From Aminipila terrae (GTDB lineage: Bacteria; Bacillota; Clostridia; Peptostreptococcales; Anaerovoracaceae), in the NCBI RefSeq assembly GCF_010120715.1, contig NZ_CP047591.1, positions 1 to 64,000 of the forward strand: a stretch of DNA of 64,000 bases. Direction: 5' to 3'. The position numbers were made by a program, and so were the translations under genes. The notes under the pieces are model-generated. The model did not search any database, was not told where the DNA came from, and saw only the letters and a program-made list of their open reading frames with translations. Below are positions 26,661 to 37,000 of the stretch, piece by piece; within the stretch, counting starts at the first letter, position 1, and every line of letters starts with the position of its first letter.

Positions 26661-27170
26661 ATGAATATGTCTAATGCATTAACAAATATTGAAGGCTTTA
26701 CAATCCGCACAGCAACAGAAGAGGATATTCCTCTAATTTTAAGGTATATTTTGGAGCTTGCCGATTATGAAGGCTGCAAGCACTTAGTACAGGCTACAGA
26801 AGAATCTCTTATGGAATCTTTGTTTGTAAAAAATCAGGCTGAGACGCTCATTGCAGAGTATTGTGGAGAACCAGTAGGCTTTTCTATGTACCTGTTCAAA
26901 TTTTCAACTTTCCTTGGAAAAGCCTACATATATCTTGAAGATTTGTATGTAACACCACAATGGAGAGGCAAGGGTTTTGGAAAGGCACTTTTAATTAATC
27001 TAATGAAAATAGCTGTTTCTAATGATTGCACAAGGCTTGATTGGGGCTGCTTCGTCTATAACGAACCATCCATGGCATTTTATAAACAATTAGGTGCCCG
27101 CGAATTAACAGAATGGGCCGATTTTAGAGTAGACGGAGAACTGCTTCAAAAATATGGGCAATCTGTTTAA
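26661..27170 (+). CDS. GNAT-family N-acetyltransferase
   Basis: A 169-residue GNAT protein. FTIRTATEEDIPLILRYI opens the fold; motif A, the acetyl-CoA pyrophosphate loop, is LEDLYVTPQWRGKGFGKALL; YNEPSMAFYKQLGARE forms motif B. The overall sequence resembles the spermidine/diamine acetyltransferase-like branch, but the acceptor substrate is not known. AAAGGAG precedes the ATG, with a second in-frame ATG two codons later. It is divergent from an HxlR regulator and convergent with an MBL gene 4 nt beyond its stop. Confidence 0.9.
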   Translation: MNMSNALTNIEGFTIRTATEEDIPLILRYILELADYEGCKHLVQATEESLMESLFVKNQAETLIAEYCGEPVGFSMYLFKFSTFLGKAYIYLEDLYVTPQWRGKGFGKALLINLMKIAVSNDCTRLDWGCFVYNEPSMAFYKQLGARELTEWADFRVDGELLQKYGQSV

Positions 27171-27174
27171 TTCT

Positions 27175-28023
27175 CTAAATATTTTTCATATTCCCATGAA
27201 TAAAGCTTCTAATATTACAAATTTCATCTTCATTAGGGGCTTTATTGTAAAATTCAGTGTAACTCCTAATTACTTCATTTTCCAAATAGCCATTTCCAAC
27301 AAAATCACCTATTCGAATAAGCTCATTAAGATAATCAAAAAATTCTTCTTTACTTTCCGGATGATGATGGGAAGTGAGGTAATGTAACGCATCATATTTT
27401 TTTATTTTATTTATCATAGGCATTAACTTTTCTCTACTGTAACTCCATTCGCCACTATAAATATCTTCACAAATACAATCACCTAGAAATATTGTTTTTT
27501 CATCTGGAATATAAATAATGGTAGAATCTTCTGAATGGCAGCCTCCAACAGTTTCGATCAAACAAGAAATTCCACCTAAATCAATCTCTATACTATCCTT
27601 AAAAGTTAAATCAGCATTTCCTGTTTTAAAACCATCTCGATCAGGCATTTCAAGTTTTATCATTTTACTGCAAAACTCAATTTCCTCTCCCTTTTCTACT
27701 CGTTCATCCAGCATAAAGTCATCCCACGTCATTTTTTGCATTTTATTTAAGTTTTCTTTCGTTAGATAATTACAAATTGTAATTATGTTCATAGCTTCTA
27801 TCCCAAAAACATGATCCCAATGCCAATGAGTCAGTACTAAATACTTTAGTGGTGGAATATCTAATTTGCATACATCGGCCAAAAACTCATTGGCATGTGC
27901 CGGAGAATTTCCGGAGTCTACAACTAAGCTATATTTGTCACCACAGACTAATCCTAATATTGGCCTATCTGTCCTATCATCATTGGGCATATAATAAATT
28001 CTATCAGTAAGCTTAATAAGCAT
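27175..28023 (-). CDS. MBL-fold metallohydrolase
   Basis: A 282-residue metallo-beta-lactamase-fold protein. The zinc motif is THWHWDHVFG (HxHxDH), with the third ligand region GGCHSEDSTIIYIPDEKTIFLGD and a late His in TSHHHPESKEE. Substrate class cannot be told; the HSEDS in place of HTPG-type sequence sets it apart from glyoxalase II. AAGGAATTG precedes the ATG. It overlaps no neighbour and appears monocistronic. Confidence 0.87.
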   Translation of the reverse strand: MLIKLTDRIYYMPNDDRTDRPILGLVCGDKYSLVVDSGNSPAHANEFLADVCKLDIPPLKYLVLTHWHWDHVFGIEAMNIITICNYLTKENLNKMQKMTWDDFMLDERVEKGEEIEFCSKMIKLEMPDRDGFKTGNADLTFKDSIEIDLGGISCLIETVGGCHSEDSTIIYIPDEKTIFLGDCICEDIYSGEWSYSREKLMPMINKIKKYDALHYLTSHHHPESKEEFFDYLNELIRIGDFVGNGYLENEVIRSYTEFYNKAPNEDEICNIRSFIHGNMKNI

Positions 28024-28128
28024 ATCTATTTATCAATTCCTTTCCAAAATCACTGGTACTACTTTTTTATCCAAATTACTCCACTTCAGTTGTATCAGAT
28101 TGGGTAATAAACCACTCCTTTTTTTATA

Positions 28129-28662
28129 TTAACTTGTTAGATATTTTTGTACATATTCATCCTTTAGCATTGACATTAAATGAACATCATAAAGTTTTCC
28201 GTTTTTTCGACAGTTGTTCCTCAAAACGCCTTCGTATTTAAAACCAAGTGATTGATATAAGAATGAAGCAGGAGTTCCAGTATAATGATCAAGATAAACT
28301 CTTTCAAGCTTCCACTCTTCGAAACAAAGTTTCATGATTGCCTCCATGGCTTGTCTGCCATATCCTTTATTTCTCAAAGTTGGATCACCAATATAAATTC
28401 TGAACACTTCCACTTTCCAATTTTCCATGAAGTCTCCCAGCACAATTCTCCCAATTGGTTTTCCTGTCCCCTTAAGGGCTATAGTATACTGAATCTGGTT
28501 AGGATTTTCATCATCATGGACATATGTACGTGCAACCATTTCGTAGCTTTGATTTTCAGAAATACTAAAATATTCATTAACCTCAGGTGTTAATTCCCAC
28601 CTATAGAAAAAATCAATGTCATCCCATGTAGAATTCCTAATAATTAAGTCTTTTGTTTCCAT
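28129..28662 (-). CDS. GNAT-family acetyltransferase (RimJ/RimL-like)
   Basis: A 177-residue acetyltransferase of the RimJ/RimL type. ETKDLIIRNSTWDDIDFFYRW opens the domain, IYIGDPTLRNKGYGRQAMEAI is the acetyl-CoA loop, and VYLDHYTGTPASFLYQSLGFKYEG the C-terminal motif. Such enzymes modify protein N-termini or small amines and antibiotics; the acceptor is unknown. The frame opens three codons upstream at GTG, but ATG 28662 has AGAGGTGG at correct spacing. Confidence 0.88.
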   Translation of the reverse strand: METKDLIIRNSTWDDIDFFYRWELTPEVNEYFSISENQSYEMVARTYVHDDENPNQIQYTIALKGTGKPIGRIVLGDFMENWKVEVFRIYIGDPTLRNKGYGRQAMEAIMKLCFEEWKLERVYLDHYTGTPASFLYQSLGFKYEGVLRNNCRKNGKLYDVHLMSMLKDEYVQKYLTS

Positions 28663-28780
28663 ACGATCCACCTCTTTTTATTCATTGTTAAATCAAAATA
28701 TACAAATACAGTATATCATAATAAATGAACCATTCGGACTAAAAATCATTATTAGTGGATTAAGAGCTATGGTTAAAAAA

Positions 28781-28826
28781 GAGGCAAAGTCTTAAGTCGT
28801 TTAAGTCATTCCGAAAAACTCTGCCC
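28781..28826 (-). terminator. Terminator of the sigma/anti-sigma operon
   Basis: On the minus strand GGGCAGAGT pairs imperfectly with ACTTTGCCTC, enclosing an inner CTTAA/TTAAG hairpin, and is followed by TTTTTT. It begins about 50 nt past the anti-sigma stop. Confidence 0.6.
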
Positions 28827-28877
28827 ATATTATTTATTTGTTCTATCCCAATACACTTTGTCAGTTAAAGCTTTACA

Positions 28878-30251
28878 TCAAGGTGTAACAACCCATACTG
28901 TATCCTTTATATCATATGTGCCTACACGACGACGTTCACTACTTCCCCAAGGTTCTTGTTTTGGCTGCACCTTAAAATGCATACCAAAAGCCAGGTATTC
29001 TGGTGCAATCAGTTGCCCTTTAAGTATACATACTGGGTTAAACAGCTCAAATTCCTCACCATTTTTCAAAAGAACACTGCTCCCATCTTTAAGAATATAT
29101 ATTTCATCATGGTAGTTGATTTTCGCCGAACGGGTCTTTTCATTCCATTGATATTTTGCTCCTAATTTACTGCAAAGTGCTTCAACTGGTATCCAGGTTG
29201 TTTCATCTTTGATTACTGGCTTCAACTCAAAAGGTCGCAATTTTTCATCGATGGTAATCGGTTTGATTTTAGTGGTGTCCTTAATGTCGTACTCTATATT
29301 ACCAACAATGATGCTTTTAAAGGCAGATAGTTCCGTTATTTCATAAAAAAGCCCTGTGCTGCCATAACGCCAAAGTTTAAGATTTTCATCAAATACGTCA
29401 TAAGAATTCATCCTTCCTCCAGGCAATACATCAGCTAAATCGTTGCAAGTTTTGATTTCACCGTTTTTCATGCGAAAATACAATTCCGTATCCATCTCGT
29501 TTTGTGTTTTATAGTTTCTCTCAAAATAAATTCCAAGAGGACTATATCTTAAGATTGCGTTGCCATAAGGCTGTCCTTCCAAAATAAATTCCTTTGATTC
29601 TACATTGCATTTCATAGGAACAGTTATCTGCTTCCCTTCTTTCATGCAGGCAAACCTTAGAATGAAATCCACATCATCTTCATTAAAATAACTACAGCTG
29701 TATAATTGAAAAGTCCGAGATGTTTTCGTTTTCGATTCTATTATTTCACCCTGGGTAAGATTCGAGATTGTTGCACGTTCACCATATTTTGGCTCAAAAG
29801 AAATCTCCGATAATCCTATTCCAAAATAATCCTCCTTCATGAGCTTTGCTATGGCTTCATCAGTCAGGCCCTCCACAGTATAAACCACAAACACCTGATA
29901 TTTCGAAACCAGTGTCTGTTCCAACGTCAGCCTGTATTGTCCATCCGTCACGCTCTGTTTTTTCGTATCCACGAAATCAGTATAGGGAGCAGTATCTCCT
30001 ATAAAATTCAACTTCAGAATATCTGCCTTAACTGCTGCAAATACTGTTGTTGTTGCTAAAATCAGAAGTACAGTAATAAGAACTATTGTTTTTATTAATT
30101 TCTGTCTTCTATAAACTTTCCTTTCGCTTATATCTGTATTCAATGTACCATTTACTCTGTCAACAATGTCTTTGATATTGACTTTTTCTTCTATGTCTAT
30201 GCTGTCTATCTTCAACTCACAGCACAATTTGGAAAGTCGTTTATTCATCAT
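28878..30251 (-). CDS. Anti-sigma factor with DUF4179-type and stalk domains
   Basis: A 457-residue single-pass membrane protein. About 50 cytoplasmic residues precede one membrane segment (LIKTIVLITVLLILATTTVF, near 50-70). Outside lies a DUF4179-like region (DFVDTKKQSVTDGQYRLTLEQTL...VFVVYTVEGL) and, at the C-terminus, a copper amine oxidase N-terminal-like stalk domain (TWIPVEALCSKLGAKYQWNEK). Its start overlaps the stop of the ECF sigma gene, the standard sigma/anti-sigma layout, so it probably holds the sigma factor inactive until an envelope signal arrives. The stalk domain is a common envelope module. Confidence 0.85.
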   Translation of the reverse strand: MMNKRLSKLCCELKIDSIDIEEKVNIKDIVDRVNGTLNTDISERKVYRRQKLIKTIVLITVLLILATTTVFAAVKADILKLNFIGDTAPYTDFVDTKKQSVTDGQYRLTLEQTLVSKYQVFVVYTVEGLTDEAIAKLMKEDYFGIGLSEISFEPKYGERATISNLTQGEIIESKTKTSRTFQLYSCSYFNEDDVDFILRFACMKEGKQITVPMKCNVESKEFILEGQPYGNAILRYSPLGIYFERNYKTQNEMDTELYFRMKNGEIKTCNDLADVLPGGRMNSYDVFDENLKLWRYGSTGLFYEITELSAFKSIIVGNIEYDIKDTTKIKPITIDEKLRPFELKPVIKDETTWIPVEALCSKLGAKYQWNEKTRSAKINYHDEIYILKDGSSVLLKNGEEFELFNPVCILKGQLIAPEYLAFGMHFKVQPKQEPWGSSERRRVGTYDIKDTVWVVTP

Positions 30252-30796
30252 AGTCTCCTCCCCTCATTATCCAGCATCTCCTTAAGCCTCTTTCTGCCAC
30301 GTGCTAATCTAGTTTTAATAGTGGAAGCATTCATTCCTGTAATCTTAGCAATTTTAGAGATTTTTTCATCATAATAATAATACCGCATAAAAAGTTCACT
30401 GTCCGTCTCACCCAGTGTAGAAATCAGATGAATCAATTGTTTTTGCTTCTCCCTCTGTTCAAGGTAAGCCACAGGTTCTGGATTTTCAGTAGCTATCCCT
30501 TCATCTAATTCCTGATGAACGGAAACTTGACGTAACTTATTTTTTGCACAGTTTCGTGCTGCCGCTCCTAGATAAGCTTTGACCGTGCCCTTTTCCCTAT
30601 CAAGGGAATCAGCATGCTTCCAAAGGCCTACAAATACATCTGCCGTGACCTCTTCCACGTCTTCCTTTGTCATAATATTTCCAATGATATTATAAATAAT
30701 CACACTGACATAGGGTGTATACTCTTTCATTACTTTATCTAATGCATCACGCTTTCTCTTTTTTAAATTAAGCAAAAGCTTTTCATCCTCTGTCAA
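30248..30796 (-). CDS. ECF-type RNA polymerase sigma factor (TTG start)
   Basis: A 182-residue group IV sigma factor. Region 2 is YTPYVSVIIYNIIGN...KEDVEEVTADVFVGLWKHAD; region 4 is ETDSELFMRYYYYDEKISKIAKITGMNASTIKTRLARGRKRLKEML with the helix-turn-helix. The start is TTG 30796, with GGAGGAAGG in front; no ATG is available before region 2. It is cotranscribed with its anti-sigma factor. An ECF-like -35 (TGAAACCC, 30885-30878) upstream suggests autoregulation. The SLH protein gene next door is a possible regulon member but no matching promoter was found there. Confidence 0.92.
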   Translation of the reverse strand: MTEDEKLLLNLKKRKRDALDKVMKEYTPYVSVIIYNIIGNIMTKEDVEEVTADVFVGLWKHADSLDREKGTVKAYLGAAARNCAKNKLRQVSVHQELDEGIATENPEPVAYLEQREKQKQLIHLISTLGETDSELFMRYYYYDEKISKIAKITGMNASTIKTRLARGRKRLKEMLDNEGRRL

Positions 30797-30857
30797 ATCA
30801 GCCTTCCTCCTCTTTGGTAGTAATCAAAATAACTTTTTTATTCGCATGCTAAATACA

Positions 30858-30885
30858 TATACACAAAAAATATGAAAGGGTTTCA
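30858..30885 (-). promoter_or_regulatory. Possible autoregulated ECF promoter
   Basis: On the minus strand TGAAACCC resembles the AAC-type -35 element of ECF promoters, with TGTATA about 15 nt beyond as a weak -10. It lies about 60-90 nt before the sigma gene. Only the -35 is convincing. Confidence 0.35.
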
Positions 30886-30906
30886 ATATGTATATAAAAT
30901 TTTCTC

Positions 30907-30957
30907 TTGCTATTTTAAAATTCTTCCAACATAATATCACATATTTTAAAATAGCAA
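30907..30957. repeat. Perfect 15-bp inverted repeat upstream of the ECF operon
   Basis: TTGCTATTTTAAAAT (30907-30921) is repeated as its exact reverse complement at 30943-30957, with a 21-nt centre. It separates the ECF promoter region from the SLH gene terminator. It may be a regulator binding site or an mRNA hairpin. Confidence 0.6.
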
Positions 30958-30964
30958 TAAAAAA

Positions 30965-30996
30965 ATGATGCGGTAAGTTCTAGCCTTACCGCATCA
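30965..30996 (-). terminator. Terminator of the giant SLH protein gene
   Basis: ATGATGCGGTAAG and CTTACCGCATCAT form a perfect 13-bp stem with a 6-nt loop, followed on the minus strand by TTTTTTTATT, about 20 nt past the stop. Confidence 0.9.
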
Positions 30997-31014
30997 TATA
31001 GTTTATACTTTATA

Positions 31015-34000
31015 CTATTTGTTTTTCCCAAACACCTCTTCAAAGCGTTTAAGAATTGCCGCAACTTCTGCTCTTGTGGCACAAGCCTTGGAATCAAGAG
31101 TGCGATTCTCCTTTCCGCTTAGTAGACCATTGGCAACAGCCCATTCCATAGCTTCTACAGCATAGGCCGAAGTCTTGCTTCCATCAGTAAAGGTGTCAAG
31201 TGCCTTTTTCTTTGAAACATCATATCCCTTATCACTTGCATAGCGGTTTAGGATTGCTGCCATCTGCTCGCGGGTGATGGTGTCGTCAGGGCCGAATAGT
31301 TCGTTTCCATATCCCTTAACGATTTTTTTACCCTCTGCCCACATGATAGCCTGCTTATAATAGGAGGAATCTTTCACATCCTTAAATGAATGTCCGCCAG
31401 ATACAGCAGGTTTACCCTCTAACCGCCATAGTAGCGTAACAATCATACCTCGAGTAGTAGATAATCCTGGGCTGAATGTTGTCCCGTCTCCTGTACCGTT
31501 AAATATTCCTTTTTCATAAGCCCACGCAATATCCCCATAAGCCCAGTGGTTTTCAGGGACATCCACAAATGGGAAGTTCTCTTTTGAAATTACTTGGGTA
31601 AATTCAGCTGAAACATTCACCTTACCATTTGGCATTACAAAGGTATAGGTTCCGTTGCCGTTGTCCGTATAAAGGATTGCCTTACCGTTTGCATCTGTAA
31701 TGATTAGATGATGAAGTTCATACCCTCCATCCGGTTTTGCAGTGATGGTGATTTTACCACCTACTACAGACTCGGTTTTATCTGCTGTCAGCGTACCATG
31801 CACAACTTTGCTTTTGTCAATGGTAATCGGATAACTGGAAACTCCACCAGCTCCTCCGCCAGATCCTCCTCCAGAACTTCCTGAACCTCCTGAGTTAACA
31901 GCGGTATAGCTGAAAGCATAGGTTGAGAATTTGGATGCATATACAAAAATCTGTCCTGTGGACACATTATCAAACCAGGTTCCATCCACATAAGCGGTAG
32001 TAGGCCGGCTACTTAGCTTTGTCAGTGCAGAAGCTGCCCCATCATGATAACGAAGCACCTGAATGTTGTCCTTCCTACTGAAATCATACGGAATAATAAT
32101 TTCTAGTACCGTATTATTGCTTGAGCCAATATTGGTTCCGTTGCACAAGAGTCGAGCATCTAAATACATATCCACTGTCTGACTAGTAGTGAGTTCTCTG
32201 ATTGCTGCCTGTTCGCCATTTGATTCACTCGGGTTTTTGGCAGTGACAATCAACTTAACAGTGGTTACCTTACTTGGCTGTGCATGCGCATCAGCTACGG
32301 TGCTCAATTGATCCACCACTAAAGCTGGAACGGTTGTACCAACCTCGCCTGTCAGTTCAAGTAAACTGTTTTTGGCAGTGTTGTTCAGTATGAAATCAAC
32401 TACTAGAGGACTAGCAATAATGGTCTCTGCCTTGGTAACTGTTTTACCGTCATCTGTACACACAACGTTATAGATACCAGGCAGTAAATTGGTAAAGCTG
32501 TAGCGACCGTTTGCATCGGTCTTAGTCGTACCAATCACTTGATTTCCCTTCTTCAGCATGACAGTTGCATCTGGAATCGGGTTCGCTGGTGTGCTATCGT
32601 TGGTGACCATGCCGGACATTCCGTAGCGGGACTGTTGCTGCCACTGGGCATATAGCACCAGATTACCAGTAATACCAGGTGTCGGATCCTTGATGATTTC
32701 ACCATCAGCATAGCTTACTCCCCTGCCGCTGCTCTGTGTATTCCATCCTGCAAAGGTGTAACCCTCGCGCTGGTATGTGTTTGCAGTAAGTGGCTGCTCT
32801 GTGTTATGGATAAACATTTGATTTCCCATGGAACCAGTTTTTGCACCGTTACCGTCAAATGCCACTGCCACCGTATTGGCTTTCCATACTGCGTATAACG
32901 TCACTACACCATTCTGCATAGGAGTAAGGTTCCGTACAGTCTGCTCATCGGCATATTCGCCATAAGAACCCGTTGGATTTGCTGCCCAGCCCAAGAAGGT
33001 ATATCCATCACGGGTAAAGGTATTTTGAGTCAATGCTGTTGCGGCTGCATCATACGTAAAGCCCTGCTGTGCCATGTTTCCTGTCGCACCATTAGCATTA
33101 AATGTCACCTTATATGCGTTAGGCGCCCACTGGGCATACAGTGTAATGCTATCGCTGCTTCCTAAATTCAGGGTGTTAACAGTAGCATTTGCGGCATAAT
33201 CCGTTCCACTGCCGTCTTGCTCAGTATTCCAACCCGTAAAGCTATATCCTCTGTACATAAAGTTATTGGTTTTAAGTACAGTTGTATCACCTGTCTGGAA
33301 GCTCTGTGCTGCCATGGTTCCACGACCACTCCCTGGTGCAAAATTCACAGAGAAGCTGCCTGGATTCCATTGAGCATAAAGCTGTATCACACCGCTGGTA
33401 TCTGCTGTCAGATTCCTTACTTTCACCTGATCAGCATAAGGTATGCCTGTGCCGTCGGCTTTGGTATTCCATCCTACGAAAGTATACCCAGATCGTAGAA
33501 ATTGGTTTTTGCTTAATGCTGTTTCCGTTGAGTCGTAGGTAAAGACCTGATTACTCATTGTACCGGAGTCACCATTGTTGATATTGAATTGAACGGAATA
33601 AGTGTTGGCTGCCCACATTGCATAAAGCTGTACGGTACCGTTGTCGGATGTGGTTAGATTATTCACCTCCACCTTATTTGCATAATTCGCACCTTTTCCG
33701 TCTGCTGCAGTGTTCCATCCGGTAAATGTGTATGCTGTGCGGCTAAAGGCATTATCCGGTAAAGTTGTATTTGTTCCATATACTAGGTTTATATTGTTCA
33801 TAGAACCTGAGGTGGCCCCATTGCCATTAAAAGTCACAGTATAGTCATTGCCAATCCATGTAGCATTCAATGTTATATTTTCAGTTGCAGTAATACTGGC
33901 ACCATTGGCGTATGAATTTCCACCGGTTGTTTTCCATCCTGCAAAGGTATAGCCCTCCCGTTCAAAGGTGTTTGCATTCAGTGAAACAGGTGTGTTATAA

Positions 34001-37000
34001 GCTACATTCTGTTTCTCCATGGTTCCTGAAGTAGCGCCATTGCCATTAAAGGTCACGGTGTACGTGTTTGCCTTCCACAATGCATAAAGATGTATTGTGC
34101 CATTTTCAGCTGCGGTTAAATTACGCACCGATTCTCCTGGTGTATAAACCTTTGTTCCACTAGGACTGGTTGCCCAACCTGCAAAAGTATATCCTGTTCG
34201 TGTAAAGGCATTACTGCTCAGTGCTTTTGCCTCTGCATCATAGGTAAAGGTCTGATCAGCCATTGTGCCGGTGGCTCCATTGCCATCAAAAGTGACGGTA
34301 TAGGTGTTGGCTGTCCAAAGCGCAGTATAGGATACACTGCTGTCTCCCATGGTCTGGTTCGAATTAGCTCCATGGATTGTCTCTCCTGTTTTCCAACCTG
34401 CAAAGCTATATCCAGTGCGCTGTAAAGTACCCGTTGCTGCTACAGTATATGGTTTTCCCTCATAATATGGGTTTGCATCTACAGGCACTGAGCCGGAAGT
34501 AGCATTTGGTGCTGTATATGTGACTGTATAAGCGGACGTTTCAGCAAAGGACATGGTCAAAGCCAAATCCGTTACATCAGCAGTTGGCATAGGGAAAACA
34601 AAAGTTTTTGTCACCCCAGAGACTGCCCCTGTAACAACTGTCTGGGTTTGCTCTGCAACGCTGTCAATTGCTCCCGAAAGTCCTAAAGTGATTAGTCCAG
34701 GTTTAATTGCCGTTCCAGAAAGGGTAACGTCAATTGAATATCCCGTATCTGTCAAAACCGGAGCTGCCGCCGTGGCAGTAACACCGTTCACCGTTTTTGA
34801 TGCAGGGGTATTAACCTTATAAAGTGTTGCAAATTCCCCAGTACCATCAGCCTTTACAATGGCATAATATGTCTTTCCTTCATAGGTTGCACTAGCAATA
34901 CCAATGGGTAGATAAGCATATACCTTGCCTCCGTCAAAGGTTGTTACATCGTTCATGCCGTAAACGGTTCCATTTTTATCACGTATGACCAGTGTCTTGC
35001 TGACATCCACACCACCAGTCCCACTCGGAACGGTAAATGTGGTCTTATAGACGTTTTCACCTAAAGCATTTTTAGGGGTTCTTCCTCCCAGATCGAGCAG
35101 CAAGTTCCCTCCGTTTAATCTTATATTAGGAGTACCTGTGTTAGAGTTTAGCTTAGCACGTAATGTTCCTCCATTAAAGGTAACATCAAGAACCGCCTGA
35201 GTACCACTCGGTGCACTTGTACCGACTATACAGTTATCAGATTCACCTGCACCACGTAGGATGCCGCCGTTAATCGTCAGTCCTTTTACCCCATACCAAT
35301 AGGTAGTGAGACCTCCACCATAACCAGCAGCAGCAACCACACCGCTGTCAATTGTAACATTTTGAAGCGCCATACTGCCATTTCCCATGCCGGTAGCCAT
35401 CGTGGTATTTCCTGTAACTGTCAGCGTATTGGCGGTGGTCCCATCAATGCTGCGAATGGTCAGCATTTGAGTACCGGTTTTTTTCAGTCCACTGCTGCTT
35501 ATCTGCCCAGTTGCCAGTAAATTTGTACCACTTAGGGTCAGTTCCACATCTCCAGCATTTGTACTGATTTCCAACGGCGCTCCGGCACCACTTATTTTCA
35601 CATCCTTCAGGGTCAGGTGCACCGCGCTATTTTGAGGTGCATTTTGTAAAGTTGCGGATATAAGAATATTTTTGTTTGTCTCCGTACCATTGCCCTTTAT
35701 GGTTATGCTTGTGGTAGGATCAATGTTATCGCCCATTAGATTTCCACCCTGCAAAATTTTCAGCGTACCGGAATTAGTGCCGTCTGCAATTTCAATCCAT
35801 CCAGTAGAAATATCAATGTCTCCACCAGTATAGTTGGCGATGGATACTGCAGTGAGGGTCATTTCTTTCATTACCGTAACAGTGGACGGATTTGACTGCG
35901 CTACGGTGTTGTTGTTTCCGTCCACCCACTTACTGAACACATAGTTTGTACTTGCCGTAGCATTCAATGTAACGCTAGCCCCTGCAAGCACTATAGCAGT
36001 TGAACTGCTGTTTACAGTGGCAGCAGAAATACCTATGCTGGTATTCACCGCTACGGTGTAATATTGCAACGTAGCTGCTGTAGCGTTTTTGGATAAGGAC
36101 TTACCCGTGTAGGTACTACCGTCAAAGATATAATATGTCGTTCCACGCACTAGATTTTCAAATGTGAGCTTTGCTCCACTAGCTGTTCCTGAAACGGCAT
36201 TGGTCAAAGCACCTGAGGCTTCGGATAGTTTTATACCACTAACATCCGCTTTTCCGTTGACCGTAACAACAGCAGAGAAGCTTTGACTTGCTACAGCAGA
36301 AAGTGTCTGTTTGGCCATAATGTTGGAAACGGTTAGCTGATTCTCAGTGGATAGCAGCGTGCTGCCATTATACCACCCTGCAAAATCATTATTGCTATTA
36401 ATTAGAGTTGCAGTCAATTTGACAGTAGTTCCTTTGATATAAGGTCCAGAATCTGCCGTATTGTTCACTTTAGTTTCAATGGTTACTTGCTCCGGAGAAA
36501 CCGTAATCGTATAATAATCAATCATAGCATTCACGGTAGTATTAGTCAGGGTTTTTCCTGCTGCCTTACCGTTCACAAAAATATAATAGGTATTATGAGG
36601 ATCTAGGTCGGCAAAAGTATAGTCCCCATTAGCACTTTGAGTTGGTGCAATGGTTCCTGCTATTGCTGAATCTGTGGAAAGTTGAACTGTTGCATCATTC
36701 CATAGAGCATCATCCTTTTTTAGCGTTACCTTCCCTGTAAAGTTCACCAGATTACCCGTGGCATCAAGTGACGTAGTCGTTCCAAGATTTGAAATAGTAT
36801 AGCTCGTTCCATTAGCGGTTCCTGCCGTGCCAGTTGCCTGCCATGTGACCGAATAATAAGCCTCTGGCATAGCAGTGGCAGTAATGGTACTTCCACCTAG
36901 ATATACACCATTTCCCGAAATGGAGGTAACCCCCCTGCCCTTATTTACCGTCACCGTAAAGTAGTTCAGCGTTTTATCACGGTTCGATGTATCAAGGAAA

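Noticed and set aside
32640..34540. CRISPR-like regular repeats.
   Set aside because: These are protein-coding InlB/Flg_new units with divergent DNA and no short identical repeats or spacers.
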